Positions 30,000 through 41,218 of a stretch of 64,000 nucleotides of DNA are shown in pieces. Below the pieces are notes generated by a model. The model saw only the letters and a program-made list of their open reading frames with translations. It was not told where the DNA came from and did not search any database. Made by a program: the position numbers and the translations under genes. This DNA is from Comamonadaceae bacterium PBBC1. Its GTDB lineage: Bacteria; Pseudomonadota; Gammaproteobacteria; Burkholderiales; Burkholderiaceae_C. The DNA is taken from positions 84,732 through 148,731 of the forward strand of contig NKIP01000010.1 of the NCBI GenBank assembly GCA_002256145.1. The letters run 5' to 3'. How positions within the stretch are numbered: the first letter of the stretch is position 1; each line of letters starts with the position of its first letter.

Positions 30000-31484
30000 A
30001 TGAATCGCGAAATGTTGATGTTGGTTGAGGCCATCTCAAGAGAAAAAAACGTTGAGCGCGACGTGGTTTTTGGGGCCGTGGAAGCCGCTTTGGCACAAGC
30101 GACCAAAAAGCTGTACGTCGGTGAAGTGGACATTCGGGTTGCGGTTGATCGTGACAGTGGCAACTACGAGACCTTTCGACGTTGGCACGTGGTGCCCGAT
30201 GAAGCGGGTTTGCAATTGCCCGAGCAGGAAATTCTGTTGTTCGAAGCCAAAGAACAAATTCCCGACATCGAAGTTGACGAATACATCGAAGAGCCAATTG
30301 AGTCGGTTCCAATTGGCCGAATCGGAGCCATGGCGGCCAAGCAAGTCATCTTGCAAAAAATTCGTGACGCAGAACGTGAAATGCTGCTCAATGATTTCAT
30401 GTCGCGGGGCGAGAAGATTTTTGTCGGCACGGTCAAACGCATGGACAAAGGCGACATCATTTGCGAATCGGGACGCATTGAAGGTCGACTTCGCCGCAGT
30501 GAAATGATCCCGAAAGAAAACCTGCGCAGCGGCGATCGTGTGCGGGCCATGATCATGGAAGTGGACCTGACACTGCGCGGTGCCCCCATTTTGTTGTCAC
30601 GTTCTGCACCCGAGTTCATGATTGAACTTTTCCGTCAAGAAGTGCCAGAAATTGAGCAAGGTCTGCTGGAAATCAAAACTTGCGCACGCGACCCAGGTTC
30701 ACGCGCCAAGATCGCTGTTTTGTCGCATGACAAACGCGTCGATCCCATCGGCACCTGTGTGGGTGTGCGGGGCACACGTGTGAACGCGGTCACCAACGAA
30801 TTGGCTGGCGAGCGAGTTGACATTGTGTTGTGGAGCGAAGACCCTGCCCAATTTGTGATTGGTGCTTTGGCTCCGGCCAACGTGCAATCGATCGTTGTTG
30901 ACGAAGAAAAGCACGCCATGGATGTGGTGGTGGACGAAGAGAACCTCGCCATCGCAATTGGCCGTGGCGGTCAAAACGTCCGTTTGGCTTCTGACCTCAC
31001 GGGCTGGAAAATCAACATCATGGATGCGGCTGAATCTGCACAAAAGCAGGCCGAAGAGACCACCGGCATCCGTCAATTGTTCATGGAAAAACTGGACGTT
31101 GACGAAGAAATTGCCGACATCTTGATCGGTGAAGGTTTCGCCAGTCTCGAAGAAGTGGCGTATGTGCCCATCCAAGAGATGCTGGAAATCGAGAGTTTCG
31201 ACGAAGACACCATCAACGAGCTGCGCACCCGTGCGAAAGATGCTTTGTTGACCCTTGAAATTGCGCGAGAAGAGAGCGTTGAAGACGTTTCCCAAGATTT
31301 GCGCGACCTGCCAGGCTTGACGCCTGAGCTGATTTCTAAGCTGGTTGAAGCGGGTATCCATACCCGTGAAGATTTGGCTGACTTGGCCACCGACGAACTG
31401 TCTGACATCACTGCTCAGACTGCTGAAGAGGCGACCGCCCTGATCATGAAAGCCCGCGAACATTGGTTCGCTGGCCAGGCCTGA
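30000..31484 (+). CDS. nusA: Transcription elongation factor NusA
   Basis: RNA polymerase-associated factor for pausing, termination and antitermination. The 494-residue protein starts at [13 protein letters not shown] behind a good Shine-Dalgarno sequence (CAGGAGAG). It has an N-terminal polymerase-binding domain, an S1 domain (about residues 135-200, [15 protein letters not shown]), two KH domains (around 230-345, [10 protein letters not shown] and [12 protein letters not shown]), and two C-terminal acidic repeats. In enterobacteria NusA represses its own operon, so the leader hairpin may matter for control. Confidence 0.96.
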   Translation: MNREMLMLVEAISREKNVERDVVFGAVEAALAQATKKLYVGEVDIRVAVDRDSGNYETFRRWHVVPDEAGLQLPEQEILLFEAKEQIPDIEVDEYIEEPIESVPIGRIGAMAAKQVILQKIRDAEREMLLNDFMSRGEKIFVGTVKRMDKGDIICESGRIEGRLRRSEMIPKENLRSGDRVRAMIMEVDLTLRGAPILLSRSAPEFMIELFRQEVPEIEQGLLEIKTCARDPGSRAKIAVLSHDKRVDPIGTCVGVRGTRVNAVTNELAGERVDIVLWSEDPAQFVIGALAPANVQSIVVDEEKHAMDVVVDEENLAIAIGRGGQNVRLASDLTGWKINIMDAAESAQKQAEETTGIRQLFMEKLDVDEEIADILIGEGFASLEEVAYVPIQEMLEIESFDEDTINELRTRAKDALLTLEIAREESVEDVSQDLRDLPGLTPELISKLVEAGIHTREDLADLATDELSDITAQTAEEATALIMKAREHWFAGQA

Positions 31485-31510
31485 AGTCTGATGGAGGCTT
31501 GAACAAAATT

Positions 31511-34500
31511 ATGTCCAGTACCACTGTTGCCGAGTTCGCCAATGAACTCAAAAAATCTGCCGATGTCCTCCTTGATCAATTGCGATCAGCAGGCGTTGCC
31601 AAAAACTCTGTCAGCGATACGCTCAACGATGCTGACAAGCAAAAATTGCTGAGTTATTTGCAAGTCAGTCATGGGACCGTGACCGGTGATCGCAAAAAAA
31701 TCACGCTGGTCAAAAAATCAACCAGTGAAATCAAACAAGCTGATGCTTCGGGCAAAGCCCGGACGATCCAGGTTGAAGTGCGTAAAAAGCGCACATTGAT
31801 CAAGCGTGATGATGAACAAACGGCCGAATCATCACCTCAGGAGCCCACTGCGCCCCAAGTTGATCATGCCGATTTGGCCAGACGCGAAGAAGAAGCTCGG
31901 CACCAAGCCGAGTTGATTCAGCGCCAAGAAGAAGAGCTGGCTGAAAAACGCCGATTGCGCGAAGAGCAAGAAGCCAAGCAAAAGCAAGAACTTGCGGCGC
32001 AAGAAGCCAAAGCGCTTGCTGAAGCCAAGGCTTTGGCCGAATCTGTTGCAAAAGCCGCTGCTCAAGTCGCACAGCAAGCAGCTGTGCCCAAGCCTCAACT
32101 GAGCCGTCAAGAGCGTGAGCAACTTGCACGTGCAGAAGCGGCCAGCATCAATGCCGCAGCTCAGATCAAGCATGCACCGGCAGCTCCTGCTGTGTCTGCA
32201 GAATCCCTGGCAGCCACCAAAGCAGCCCAGCAAGCAGAGATTGCGGCAGCAAAAGCGGCTGAGCAAGCCGAAATTGCAGCGGCCAAAGCCAAATCAGAGC
32301 AAGATGCCCGACAAGCTGCAGCACAAAAAGCGGCTGCAGACTCCAAGGCCAAGGCCGATGAGGAAACAGCACGCGCTTTGGACCTGGATTCACGTCGTCG
32401 CAAAGCATTGGCCGAAGCCGAAGCCATTCGAAACATGATGAACGCACCCAAGCGGGTGTTGGTCGCCAAGAAAGAAGAGCCCAAAGTCGAGCCCAAAGCC
32501 GCGGTGAAAGGGACTTTGCACAAACCAGCCGGGACGCCCGCTGCTGGGGCCCGTCAAGCAGCCGCACCCGCTTCTGCGCCTGCAGCGCCCGCTGGTGGAA
32601 ACAAAGAAGTCAAATCTGCCAAGTTGTCTTCCAGCTGGGCTGGAGATCCGGCCAAGAAAAAAGCCATTCCAACACGTGGTGATACCAGTGGTGGTGTGGG
32701 TCGCAACAATTGGCGTACCGGTCCCCGTGGCCGTCGAGGCAACGAACGCGACCGTGATGAAGGTCACAACCAGCAAGCAACCGTTGAAGTGCGCGTGCTG
32801 GAAGTTCACGTGCCAGAGACCATTACGGTGGCTGAATTGGCCCACAAAATGGCCATCAAGGCGTCCGAGGTCATCAAACATTTGATGAAGCTGGGTCAGA
32901 TGGCCACCATGAACCAGCCCTTGGACCAGGATACCGCCATGATCGTGGTGGAAGAAATGGGCCACAAAGCCGTGATCGCCGCACTGGACGATCCAGAAGC
33001 GTTCACAGACGATGAAGTGCTGGATCAACATGCCGAATCCCTGCCCCGGGCCCCTGTGGTCACGGTCATGGGTCACGTTGACCACGGTAAAACATCGCTG
33101 CTCGATTACATCCGACGCGCTAAAGTGGCTTCGGGCGAAGCCGGCGGCATCACGCAGCACATTGGTGCTTATCACGTCGAAACGCCTCGCGGCATGATCT
33201 CTTTCCTGGACACTCCGGGTCACGAGGCTTTCACGGCCATGCGTGCCCGTGGTGCACAAGCGACCGACATTGTTATTTTGGTGGTGGCCGGTGATGACGG
33301 TGTCATGCCCCAAACCAAAGAAGCGATCAAGCACGCCAAAGCAGCCGGCGTGCCCATCGTGGTTGCCATCAACAAGATGGACAAGCCCGATTCCAACATC
33401 GAGCGTGTTCGTGCAGAACTGATTGCCGAGGAGGTGGTTCCCGAAGAGTTTGGTGGCGATTCTCCTTTTGTGTCAGTGTCTGCCAAAACGGGCATGGGCA
33501 TTGATGACTTGCTCGAACAAGTTTTGTTGCAAGCAGAGGTGCTTGAACTCAAGGCTCCTGTCCAAGCTGCAGCCAAAGGTTTGGTGATTGAAGCGCGTCT
33601 GGACAAGGGCCGTGGGCCTGTGGCCACCATCTTGGTTCAATCCGGAACATTGAACACCGGTGACGTGGTGTTGGCAGGACAGACTTTTGGTCGCGTTCGT
33701 GCCATGCTCGACGAAAACGGCGCGACCATCAAGTCCGCGGGTCCATCGATTCCTGTTGAAATTCAAGGCCTGACGGAAGTGCCCCAAGCAGGTGACGAAT
33801 TCATGGTCATGAGCGACGAACGCCGTGCCCGCGAAATTGCCACTTACCGTGCGGGCAAATTCCGCAACACCAAGTTGGCCAAGCAACAAGCCGCCAAGCT
33901 CGAAAACATGTTCACCGACATGTCGGCTGGCGAAGTCAAGATGCTGCCCATCATCATCAAGGCCGATGTACAAGGTTCGCAAGAAGCCCTCGGTGCCTCT
34001 TTGCTCAAGCTGTCCAACGAAGAAGTCAAAGTCCAACTGGTTTACTCCGGTGTGGGTGGTATCAGTGAATCTGACATCAACTTGGCCATCGCATCCAAGG
34101 CGATCGTGATTGGCTTCAACGTGCGAGCCGATGCGGGAGCCCGTAAAACTGCCGAAGGCAATGGCGTTGACATTCATTACTACAACATCATTTATGACGC
34201 TGTGGATGAACTCAAGGCCGCCATGTCCGGCATGTTGGCACCCGAGCAGCGTGAAGAAATCATGGGCATGGCCGAAATCCGGACCGTGTTTGTGGCGTCC
34301 AAAATTGGCACGGTGGCAGGTTGTATGGTCACCTCGGGTCAAGTCACCCGCAGCGCCAAGTTCCGCTTGTTGCGTGACAACGTGGTCATCTACACCGGTG
34401 AACTCGATTCGCTCAAACGCCTCAAGGACGACGTTCGCGAAGTCAAGGAAGGTTTCGAGTGCGGTATCAAACTCAAAAACTACAACGACATCAAAGAAGG

Positions 34501-34549
34501 CGATTACCTCGAATTCTTCGATGTCAAGGAAATTGCGAGAACGCTGTAA
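31511..34549 (+). CDS. infB: Translation initiation factor IF-2
   Basis: GTPase that recruits initiator tRNA to the 30S ribosome. The ATG of [10 protein letters not shown] gives 1012 residues. The N-terminal part (to about residue 420) is a long Ala/Lys/Glu/Gln-rich repetitive region with IF2_N modules. The GTPase domain carries GHVDHGKT (521-528), DTPGH (567-571) and NKMD (621-624); the C-terminal half has the beta-barrel and fMet-tRNA-binding domain. It ends exactly where rbfA starts (TAA then ATG). The low-complexity linker explains the multiple long spurious frames on the other strand. Confidence 0.97.
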   Translation: MSSTTVAEFANELKKSADVLLDQLRSAGVAKNSVSDTLNDADKQKLLSYLQVSHGTVTGDRKKITLVKKSTSEIKQADASGKARTIQVEVRKKRTLIKRDDEQTAESSPQEPTAPQVDHADLARREEEARHQAELIQRQEEELAEKRRLREEQEAKQKQELAAQEAKALAEAKALAESVAKAAAQVAQQAAVPKPQLSRQEREQLARAEAASINAAAQIKHAPAAPAVSAESLAATKAAQQAEIAAAKAAEQAEIAAAKAKSEQDARQAAAQKAAADSKAKADEETARALDLDSRRRKALAEAEAIRNMMNAPKRVLVAKKEEPKVEPKAAVKGTLHKPAGTPAAGARQAAAPASAPAAPAGGNKEVKSAKLSSSWAGDPAKKKAIPTRGDTSGGVGRNNWRTGPRGRRGNERDRDEGHNQQATVEVRVLEVHVPETITVAELAHKMAIKASEVIKHLMKLGQMATMNQPLDQDTAMIVVEEMGHKAVIAALDDPEAFTDDEVLDQHAESLPRAPVVTVMGHVDHGKTSLLDYIRRAKVASGEAGGITQHIGAYHVETPRGMISFLDTPGHEAFTAMRARGAQATDIVILVVAGDDGVMPQTKEAIKHAKAAGVPIVVAINKMDKPDSNIERVRAELIAEEVVPEEFGGDSPFVSVSAKTGMGIDDLLEQVLLQAEVLELKAPVQAAAKGLVIEARLDKGRGPVATILVQSGTLNTGDVVLAGQTFGRVRAMLDENGATIKSAGPSIPVEIQGLTEVPQAGDEFMVMSDERRAREIATYRAGKFRNTKLAKQQAAKLENMFTDMSAGEVKMLPIIIKADVQGSQEALGASLLKLSNEEVKVQLVYSGVGGISESDINLAIASKAIVIGFNVRADAGARKTAEGNGVDIHYYNIIYDAVDELKAAMSGMLAPEQREEIMGMAEIRTVFVASKIGTVAGCMVTSGQVTRSAKFRLLRDNVVIYTGELDSLKRLKDDVREVKEGFECGIKLKNYNDIKEGDYLEFFDVKEIARTL

Positions 34550-34924
34550 ATGGCGCGTAAAAAGCAGTCCTCTGTTCCCAATCGCGGGTTTCGCGTGGCC
34601 GACCAGATCCAGCGTGATCTGGCCGAGTTGATCTCGCGCGAGTTGAAAGACCCGCGTGTGGGCATGATCACCATCAACACGATCGAGGTCACGCCAGACT
34701 ACGCCCATGCCAAGGTCTATTTCAGTGTGTTGACAGGTCAACCTGAAGACGCCACTGAAGGTTTGAATGCGGCCGCCGGATTTCTGCGAAATGGTTTGTT
34801 CAAACGCTTGCACATTCACACTGTGCCGACCTTGCATTTTTTGTTTGATCGCACCACTGAGCGTGCGTCGGACATGAACGCATTGATCGCCAAGGCTGTG
34901 TCGTCTCGTGCCCAGGAGGACTGA
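34550..34924 (+). CDS. rbfA: 30S ribosome-binding factor RbfA
   Basis: Small KH-type protein that helps process and mature the 16S rRNA 5' end. The 124-residue product, [21 protein letters not shown], has the family segments [16 protein letters not shown] and AKVYFSV and the C-terminal [15 protein letters not shown]. It starts one base after the infB stop codon and ends 2 bases before truB, which is preceded by AGGAGG at the gene boundary. All four genes form one translation operon. Confidence 0.96.
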   Translation: MARKKQSSVPNRGFRVADQIQRDLAELISRELKDPRVGMITINTIEVTPDYAHAKVYFSVLTGQPEDATEGLNAAAGFLRNGLFKRLHIHTVPTLHFLFDRTTERASDMNALIAKAVSSRAQED

Positions 34925-34926
34925 GC

Positions 34927-35907
34927 ATGAACACGCCACGCACACGGGTGCAACGGCGCCCTGTGCATGGGGTGCTTTTGCTCGACAAACCTTTGGGACT
35001 TTCCAGTAACCAGGCTTTGCAAAAGGCCAAGTGGTTGCTTCGTGCTGAAAAAGCAGGACATACCGGAACCCTGGACCCCCTGGCCACAGGTGTTTTACCC
35101 CTGTGTTTTGGGGCTGCCACCAAATTCAGTCAACAGCATTTGAACGCTGAAAAAACCTACGAAACCACCGTGAGACTCGGTTTGAAAACCAGCACGGGCG
35201 ATGCCGAAGGGGATGTGATCTCTGTACGCGAAGTGTCATGTACAGCGGGTACAGTGGTTGAAGTTTTGGATCGTTTCATGGGGCCTATCAGTCAAGTGCC
35301 TCCGATGTACAGTGCCTTGAAGAAAGACGGCAAGGCCCTGTATGAATATGCCCGTGAAGGTGAAACCGTGGAGCGCGAAGCGCGAAACGTGGTGATCCAT
35401 GATCTGGATCTGCTGGACATGCAACTGCAAGGCGATGCGCCTTTTTTGCGTTTGCGAGTGCGCTGCAGCAAAGGCACCTACATCCGAACCTTGGGTGAAG
35501 ACATTGCAGAGGCTCTGGGTTGTGGCGGCCATTTGAGCGCTCTGCGCCGTGTGGTCACTGGGCCTTTTGATGAAGCCCAGTGTGTGACCTTGTCCGCACT
35601 CGAGAGCATGGATGAATCCCAGCGCCTGGCGGCTTTGCAGCCGGTCGATGTGCTGCTGCCGGACTACACCCCGGTCAGCTTGGACAGCGAAAATGCCGGG
35701 AAATTTTTGAGCGGGGTGCGCAGACGCGGCCCTTGGGTTGATTGTGATCAAGTCGTGGTGTATGGAGAGCATCCTCGTGCCTTGCTGGGAACAGCACATG
35801 TGCATGGCGGCGAGTTGATTCCGGGTCGATTGTTGAGCCCGATCGAAATTCAACAGATTTTGGAAAAATCACCTGTCAACGCGCCATTGCTGGCCGAGCA
35901 GGTTTAA
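34927..35907 (+). CDS. truB: tRNA pseudouridine(55) synthase TruB
   Basis: Modifies U55 in the T loop of all elongator tRNAs. The 326-residue protein has the catalytic Asp50 in GHTGTLDPLATG, the family KADG/YEYARxG-like segment KALYEYAREGE, and a C-terminal PUA-like region (ESMDESQRLAALQPVDVLLPDY). The Shine-Dalgarno is AGGAGG just before the start. Downstream, typA starts 13 bases after the stop with AAAGGAAG. Confidence 0.96.
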   Translation: MNTPRTRVQRRPVHGVLLLDKPLGLSSNQALQKAKWLLRAEKAGHTGTLDPLATGVLPLCFGAATKFSQQHLNAEKTYETTVRLGLKTSTGDAEGDVISVREVSCTAGTVVEVLDRFMGPISQVPPMYSALKKDGKALYEYAREGETVEREARNVVIHDLDLLDMQLQGDAPFLRLRVRCSKGTYIRTLGEDIAEALGCGGHLSALRRVVTGPFDEAQCVTLSALESMDESQRLAALQPVDVLLPDYTPVSLDSENAGKFLSGVRRRGPWVDCDQVVVYGEHPRALLGTAHVHGGELIPGRLLSPIEIQQILEKSPVNAPLLAEQV

Positions 35908-35920
35908 AGGAAGAGAAAGC

Positions 35921-37738
35921 ATGAGCAAGCAAATTCGCAACATCGCCATCATCGCGCACGTTGACCACGGTAAAACCACCATGGTGGACCAACTGCTGCG
36001 TCAGTCCGGTACCTTTGCCGATCACGAAAAAATCGTGGACACCGTGATGGACAACAATGCCATCGAACGTGAGCGCGGCATCACCATTTTGGCCAAAAAC
36101 TGCGCTGTGAGCTGGGAAGGCACCCACATCAACATCGTGGACACCCCCGGTCACGCGGACTTCGGTGGCGAAGTCGAACGCGCTTTGTCCATGGTCGATG
36201 GTGTGGTCTTGTTGATCGATGCCCAAGAAGGCCCCATGCCTCAGACCCGCTTCGTGACCAAAAAAGCTTTGGCCTTGGGCCTCAAGCCCATCGTCGTGGT
36301 GAACAAGGTTGACAAGCCCGGCGCCAACCCTGACAAAGTGGTGAACGCCGCATTTGACCTGTTTGACAAACTCGGTGCGAACGACGAGCAGCTGGACTTC
36401 CCCGTGGTGTACGCCTCCGGTATCAACGGCTGGACATCGCTCGAAGAGGGCGCGCCTGGTGAGCAGTGGGGCCCCGACATGTCGGCCTTGTTCAACACTG
36501 TGCTGAAACACGTTCCACCGCAAAAGGGTGATCCTGCAGCACCTTTGCAGCTGCAAATTTCTGCCCTCGACTTCTCGACTTTCGTTGGCCGCATCGGCGT
36601 GGGCCGCATCAGCCAAGGCACAATCAAGCCGCAAATGGATGTGGTCGTCATGGAAGGCCCGGACGGAAAAGCCATCAAAGGTCGCGTCAACCAGGTGCTG
36701 AAGTTCCAAGGTTTGGACCGTGTACAAGTGACCGAAGCCGGTCCTGGTGACATCGTTTTGATCAACGGCATTGCCGACCTGAACATTGGCGTCACTGTGA
36801 CCGACAACGCCAACCCAGCGCCTTTGCCCATGCTGAAAGTGGACGAGCCCACGCTCACCATGAACTTCTGCGTGAACACCTCGCCATTGGCCGGTCGTGA
36901 AGGCAAGTTCGTCACCAGCCGCCAAATCTGGGACCGCCTGCAAAAAGAACTTCAACACAACGTGGCGCTGCGCGTCAAGGAAACTGACGAAGAAGGTATC
37001 TTTGAAGTCATGGGCCGTGGTGAATTGCACCTGACCATCTTGCTGGAAAACATGCGCCGCGAAGGCTACGAGATGGCGGTTTCCAAGCCTCGCGTGGTGT
37101 TCCGTGACATCAATGGTGAGCGTCATGAGCCCATCGAGCTGGTCACGGCTGACATCGAAGAAACCCACCAGGGCGGCGTCATGCAAGCCTTGGGCGAGCG
37201 CAAGGGCGAACTGGTCAACATGGAACCCGATGGCCGTGGTCGTGTCCGTTTGGAATACCGCATTCCAGCCCGTGGTTTGATCGGTTTCACCAACGAATTT
37301 CTGAACTTGACCCGTGGTTCCGGCCTGATTTCGAACATCTTCGACAGCTACGAGCCGCACAAGGGTGACATTGGTGGCCGTAAAAACGGTGTGTTGATCT
37401 CCATGGACGACGGTGAAATTTTCACCTACGCCCTGGGCAAGCTGGACGACCGCGGTCGCATGTTCGTCAAGGCGAACGATCCCGTGTACGAAGGCATGAT
37501 TGTGGGCATCCACAGCCGTGACAACGACCTGGTGGTCAACGCTACACGTACCAAGCAGCTGACCAACTTCCGCGTGTCCGGCAAGGAAGACGCGATCAAG
37601 ATCACACCTCCGATCGACCTGACACTGGAATACGGCGTCGAGTTCATCGAGGACGACGAGTTGGTCGAGATCACGCCCAAGAGCGTGCGACTGCGCAAGC
37701 GCTTCCTCAAGGAAAGCGACCGCAAGCGCAACAAGTGA
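35921..37738 (+). CDS. typA: Translational GTPase TypA/BipA
   Basis: Ribosome-associated GTPase involved in 50S assembly and stress/low-temperature adaptation. The 605-residue protein has AHVDHGKT (12-19), DTPGH near residue 73, NKVDKP near residue 128, and the EF-G-like domains including the [12 protein letters not shown] and [11 protein letters not shown] segments. Length and motifs are complete. It follows truB by 13 bases, and the DMT transporter gene follows it by 14. Confidence 0.96.
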   Translation: MSKQIRNIAIIAHVDHGKTTMVDQLLRQSGTFADHEKIVDTVMDNNAIERERGITILAKNCAVSWEGTHINIVDTPGHADFGGEVERALSMVDGVVLLIDAQEGPMPQTRFVTKKALALGLKPIVVVNKVDKPGANPDKVVNAAFDLFDKLGANDEQLDFPVVYASGINGWTSLEEGAPGEQWGPDMSALFNTVLKHVPPQKGDPAAPLQLQISALDFSTFVGRIGVGRISQGTIKPQMDVVVMEGPDGKAIKGRVNQVLKFQGLDRVQVTEAGPGDIVLINGIADLNIGVTVTDNANPAPLPMLKVDEPTLTMNFCVNTSPLAGREGKFVTSRQIWDRLQKELQHNVALRVKETDEEGIFEVMGRGELHLTILLENMRREGYEMAVSKPRVVFRDINGERHEPIELVTADIEETHQGGVMQALGERKGELVNMEPDGRGRVRLEYRIPARGLIGFTNEFLNLTRGSGLISNIFDSYEPHKGDIGGRKNGVLISMDDGEIFTYALGKLDDRGRMFVKANDPVYEGMIVGIHSRDNDLVVNATRTKQLTNFRVSGKEDAIKITPPIDLTLEYGVEFIEDDELVEITPKSVRLRKRFLKESDRKRNK

Positions 37739-37752
37739 TCGGCTGATCGATC

Positions 37753-38637
37753 ATGCGCATGAGTCACAGCTTGGCTGTCTGGACCATGGTGGGCTGCACC
37801 GCCTTGTGGTCCATCGCAGGTGTGGTGACACGGCACTTGGAAGAGGCCCGAAGCTTTGAAGTGACCTTCTGGCGAAGCTTCTTCACGGTGGTGTCTTTGC
37901 TGATCATCCTGCCTGTTTGGCAGGGCTGGGGCGTCTGGGCTCGAGTGCCTTGGCGCAACCGATACTTCTGGCTTTCTGGCCTTTGCTGGAGTGTCATGTT
38001 CACCGCCTTCATGGTGGCCTTGACCTTGACTGCCGTGGCCAATGTGCTGATCACCATGGCCGCCGGGCCCTTGCTCACGGCCTTGTTCACCCGGGTTTTT
38101 TTGCGCCATCAATTGCCCTTGCGCACTTGGGTGGCCATTGTGCTGGCTGGCGTGGGCATTGGATGGATGTATGGTTCGCAGCTCAGTTTAGGTGACCCCA
38201 ACTTCCTGATCGGGTCTTTGGTCGCCTTGTGTGTACCCATTGCCGGTGCCGTTCAGTGGACACTGGCACAAAAGAGCCAAAACGAGGGGCACAGCCTGGA
38301 TTTGGTCCCTTCGGTGTTGCTGGGGGCCCTGTTCTCAACGCTGCTCACTTTGCCTTTGGCCATGCCTTTCCAGGCGTCGGTCCATGATGTGTCTTTGTTG
38401 GCGATGCTGGGATTGTTTCAGTTGGCCATTCCCTGCGTTGTCTCGGTCGTTTGTGTTCGCGTACTCAAAGCCCCTGAAGCGTCCTTGCTTTGCTTGCTGG
38501 AAATCGTCTTTGGCATTGCCTTGGCATGGTGGGGGGCCAACGAAGCCCCGCAAATGAGCGTATTGTTGGGCGGGTCCCTGGTTTTGGGGGCTTTGCTCAT
38601 GAACCAATGGTTAGGTTGGAGACAAAACAATGTCTGA
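37753..38637 (+). CDS. DMT superfamily (EamA) transporter
   Basis: Ten predicted membrane segments in 294 residues, in two EamA repeats, typical of drug/metabolite exporters. The first repeat begins TMVGCTALWSIAGVVTRHL and the second near GSLVALCVPIAGAVQWTLAQ. The substrate cannot be read from sequence. Its stop overlaps the start of the next gene by 8 bases (AATGTCTGA), so the two genes are probably expressed together. An ATG two codons later is an alternative start. Confidence 0.85.
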   Translation: MRMSHSLAVWTMVGCTALWSIAGVVTRHLEEARSFEVTFWRSFFTVVSLLIILPVWQGWGVWARVPWRNRYFWLSGLCWSVMFTAFMVALTLTAVANVLITMAAGPLLTALFTRVFLRHQLPLRTWVAIVLAGVGIGWMYGSQLSLGDPNFLIGSLVALCVPIAGAVQWTLAQKSQNEGHSLDLVPSVLLGALFSTLLTLPLAMPFQASVHDVSLLAMLGLFQLAIPCVVSVVCVRVLKAPEASLLCLLEIVFGIALAWWGANEAPQMSVLLGGSLVLGALLMNQWLGWRQNNV

Positions 38638-39712
38638 TGTCATTGCACAAATTGAAGGCCGTATCGGCTGCATCACCCTCAACCGGCCTAAGGCACTGAA
38701 TGCCCTGTCCCTTGATATGGTGCGGTCCATCACCCAGGCATTGCTCGACTGGAAAGTCAATCCGCAAGTCTTGGCTGTGGCGGTGCGCGGCACTGGCAAA
38801 GAAGGGCCTTTTGGTTCATTTTGTGCAGGTGGCGACATCCGGTTTTTTCACCAAGCAGCCACGGCAGGCGATGCGTCATTGGGTGATTTCTTCACCGAAG
38901 AGTACCGCCTCAACCACCTGATTCACACCTACAACAAGCCCTACATTGCCTTCATGGATGGCATTGTCATGGGGGGCGGCATGGGCATCAGTCAGGGTGC
39001 CAGCGTGCGAGTGGTCACCGAACGCACCAAGATGGCCATGCCTGAAACCCACATCGGATTGTTTCCGGATGTGGGCGGCGGTTATTTCCTCAGCCGTTGC
39101 CCTGGCCGTCTGGGCGAGTACCTGGGCCTGACGGGCCAAATGCTCAATGGTGCACAAGCCGTGGCCGCCAAATTGGCCGACATCGCGCTGCCCAGCGGCA
39201 TGCTCGAGCCCATCTGGCAAACCTTGATCAGCAGCCCCTTTGAAAATGCCGAATCGGTGGAGCGCTGGGTCTTGGCCCAAGCAGGTGCGTTGACGCCCGA
39301 AAAGCTCACCCCTCAGCCTCAAATTGACGACGTGTTTGGTTTGCCTACCATCGCCGACATGTTGACCCGGTTGGAATCGGCATCCGATGAATGGAGCCAG
39401 AAAACGGCCGACACCTTGCGGCATCGATCCCCCTTGATGTTGCATGTGGTGCTCGAGCAAATTCGCCGGGCCCGCCAAATGAGTTTGGCCGATGACCTGC
39501 GCATGGAGCGGGACATGGTTCACCACTGTTTTCACCTGCGGCCCGTGGCCGACAGCGAGACTGTGGAAGGCATCCGCGCCTTGGCCGTCGAGAAGGACCA
39601 TCACCCTCAATGGAAACCGGCCCGTGTGGAAGATGTGGATCTGTCTGAAGCGGCGCGGTTCTTTGTCAGCCCTTGGCCCTCCGACCACCACCCATTGCGC
39701 GATTTGAGTTGA
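38630..39712 (+). CDS. 3-Hydroxyisobutyryl-CoA hydrolase-like enoyl-CoA hydratase family enzyme
   Basis: Crotonase-fold enzyme of the HIBCH type, which hydrolyses 3-hydroxyisobutyryl-CoA (valine catabolism), or a related enoyl-CoA hydratase. The 360-residue length exceeds that of plain hydratases. The oxyanion hole motif FCAGGDI (about residues 64-70) and GGGMG (115-119) are present, and the HIBCH-type acidic pair is seen in PETHIGLFPDVGGGYFL (Glu139 and Asp147, eight residues apart as in the eukaryotic enzyme). No valine pathway genes are adjacent. It overlaps the DMT transporter gene. Confidence 0.83.
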   Translation: MSDVIAQIEGRIGCITLNRPKALNALSLDMVRSITQALLDWKVNPQVLAVAVRGTGKEGPFGSFCAGGDIRFFHQAATAGDASLGDFFTEEYRLNHLIHTYNKPYIAFMDGIVMGGGMGISQGASVRVVTERTKMAMPETHIGLFPDVGGGYFLSRCPGRLGEYLGLTGQMLNGAQAVAAKLADIALPSGMLEPIWQTLISSPFENAESVERWVLAQAGALTPEKLTPQPQIDDVFGLPTIADMLTRLESASDEWSQKTADTLRHRSPLMLHVVLEQIRRARQMSLADDLRMERDMVHHCFHLRPVADSETVEGIRALAVEKDHHPQWKPARVEDVDLSEAARFFVSPWPSDHHPLRDLS

Positions 39713-39715
39713 TTT

Positions 39716-39784
39716 TGCAGGTCGCTGCTTTCAGCCCCGACAATTTGTGCATGGCCCCTGTTTCGGGGCTCAAGCCTCAGACCG
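39716..39784. repeat. REP-like palindrome (copy 2, degenerate)
   Basis: Starts TGCAGGTCGCTGCTTTCAG-type left unit (39716-39743, ending CCCCGACAA), closely like copy 1's left arm. The right unit (around 39760-39784, TTTCGGGGCTCAAGCC) has drifted and its outer end is lost. It lies 3 bases beyond the stop codon of the HIBCH-like gene. Confidence 0.6.
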
Positions 39785-39810
39785 TCAAGCAAAATCTTGG
39801 GATGCGAGTC

Positions 39811-40305
39811 TCAACGGTCGCGGTGGCGGCTTTTCATGGCGCGTTCGACTTCGCGCTTGCCTTCGCGGTCCTTGATGGTGTCGCGTTTGTCGTGCTCGGC
39901 CTTGCCCTTGGCCAGCGCGATGTCGCATTTCACCTTGCCTGATTTCCAGTGCAAATTGATCGGCACGAGGGTGTAACCTTTTTGCTCGATCTTGCCGATC
40001 AGTCGCTTGATCTCTTCCTTGTTCAGCAGCAATTTGCGCGTGCGTGCGGCCTCGGGGCTGATGTGGGTGGATGCGGTTTTGAGCGGGTTGATCAAGCAGC
40101 CGATGATGAACAATTCGCCATTGCGGATCACCACATAACCGTCTGTGAGCTGCACCTTGCCTTCGCGAATGGCCTTGACTTCCCAGCCCTCGAGCACCAT
40201 GCCGGCCTCGTAGCGCTCTTCAAAAAAATAGTCAAAAGACGCTTTTTTGTTCTCGGCGATTTTGGCAAAAACAGGGGCAGAAGGGGACTTTTTGGGTGTG
40301 GCCAT
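39811..40305 (-). CDS. smpB: SsrA-binding protein SmpB
   Basis: Binds tmRNA and is needed for trans-translation rescue of stalled ribosomes. The 164-residue protein starts [11 protein letters not shown] and contains [35 protein letters not shown] core segments with the OB-fold signature, and a basic C-terminal tail ([13 protein letters not shown]) as in the family. The ssrA gene is not in the window. It is divergent from ratA-ratB, whose start is 103 bases away, as in many proteobacteria. Confidence 0.95.
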   Translation of the reverse strand: MATPKKSPSAPVFAKIAENKKASFDYFFEERYEAGMVLEGWEVKAIREGKVQLTDGYVVIRNGELFIIGCLINPLKTASTHISPEAARTRKLLLNKEEIKRLIGKIEQKGYTLVPINLHWKSGKVKCDIALAKGKAEHDKRDTIKDREGKREVERAMKSRHRDR

Positions 40306-40408
40306 GGTCAACAGATGGGGCCGCAAGGCCGTTCGCAAGGGATTGCAGCAAGCTCGCAAGCAAATCGGCGGGATGAAAAAACTACAATCCACGCACTCCG
40401 AGCATTGT

Positions 40409-40849
40409 ATGAAGAATATCCACAAGTCCGTCCTCATCTGGTTCAGCCCCGATGAAATGTTTCGCCTGGTCACCGATGTGGCACGTTACCCCGAGTTTTT
40501 GCCATGGTGCGACCAAGCACGGGTGCTCGAAACCGATGACCAAGGCATGCTGGCCGAAGTCGGCATCAGCCTAGGGGGCATCAAGCAAAGTTTCACCACA
40601 CGCAACACGCACGAGGCGGGCCGTTCTGTGGGCATGAATTTGGTCAAAGGGCCGTTTTCCAATCTCAGTGGTGTCTGGCGTTTCAGCCCCGTGGGCGATG
40701 GCACACAGCGAGCCTGCAAAGTCGAACTGGATTTGCAGTACGGCTTTTCCAGCTCCACGTTGGCTGCACTGGTCGGCCCGGTTTTTGACAAGATAGCCGC
40801 CAGCTTGGTCGATGCCTTTGTCAAACGTGCCGAGGCGGTGTATGAGTGA
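40409..40849 (+). CDS. ratA: RatA/Coq10-type START-like protein
   Basis: A 146-residue START/polyketide-cyclase-fold protein. In Escherichia coli RatA (YfjG) was described as a toxin that blocks 70S assembly; related proteins act as ubiquinone-binding chaperones (Coq10). The sequence begins [34 protein letters not shown], with the family KSLLVPYSA-like region replaced by KSVLIWFS, and ends [20 protein letters not shown]. It overlaps ratB by 8 bases. Whether it behaves as a toxin here cannot be told from sequence. Confidence 0.88.
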   Translation: MKNIHKSVLIWFSPDEMFRLVTDVARYPEFLPWCDQARVLETDDQGMLAEVGISLGGIKQSFTTRNTHEAGRSVGMNLVKGPFSNLSGVWRFSPVGDGTQRACKVELDLQYGFSSSTLAALVGPVFDKIAASLVDAFVKRAEAVYE

Positions 40850-41210
40850 CGCACCTACGCCGTGCGTGCAAGTTCTGGTGTGCTGGAGTTTGCTGCCCCG
40901 GCAAGTGATTGAGCACCCCCTGAGCGTGCCTGCTGCTTGCTCGGTTCAATCGGTGTTGGCCCAATTGATGACCGTCAATTTACCCTCACTGAACGACGAG
41001 GCCAAGGCTCGTTTGCCTTTTTTGCAGCCTGGCATATGGGGGCGAAAAGTGTCTTGGGATCAGACCATTGAGGCGGGCGACCGCATCGAGCTGTACCGTG
41101 ACCTTCAAGTTGACCCCAAAGTGGCCCGGCGTCAACGCTTCAAACGGCAGGGCAAAGGTCGGACTGGACTGTTTGCCAACCGCAAAAGCGGCGTGGCTGC
41201 GGGTTATTGA
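40842..41210 (+). CDS. RnfH/RatB family protein
   Basis: A 122-residue RnfH-family (UPF0125) ubiquitin-like protein, known as RatB next to RatA. It starts [17 protein letters not shown] and has the family core EHPLSVPAACSVQSVL, RIELYRDLQVDPKVARRQR. The ATG lies eight bases inside ratA. The stop overlaps a TTG/TGA at the start of the next gene. Function: the name RatB implies an antitoxin, but that role is debated; I cannot support it from the sequence. Confidence 0.85.
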   Translation: MSDAPTPCVQVLVCWSLLPRQVIEHPLSVPAACSVQSVLAQLMTVNLPSLNDEAKARLPFLQPGIWGRKVSWDQTIEAGDRIELYRDLQVDPKVARRQRFKRQGKGRTGLFANRKSGVAAGY

Positions 41211-41218
41211 AAGCGCTC

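Noticed and set aside
35876..37513. Long minus-strand frame opposite typA
   Set aside because: Shadow of codon bias; the translated product has no recognisable domain and the opposite typA frame is complete.
40409..41210. ratA-ratB as a confirmed toxin-antitoxin pair
   Set aside because: The families are clear, but the toxin activity is debated in the literature I recall and cannot be inferred from sequence; I kept only the family names.
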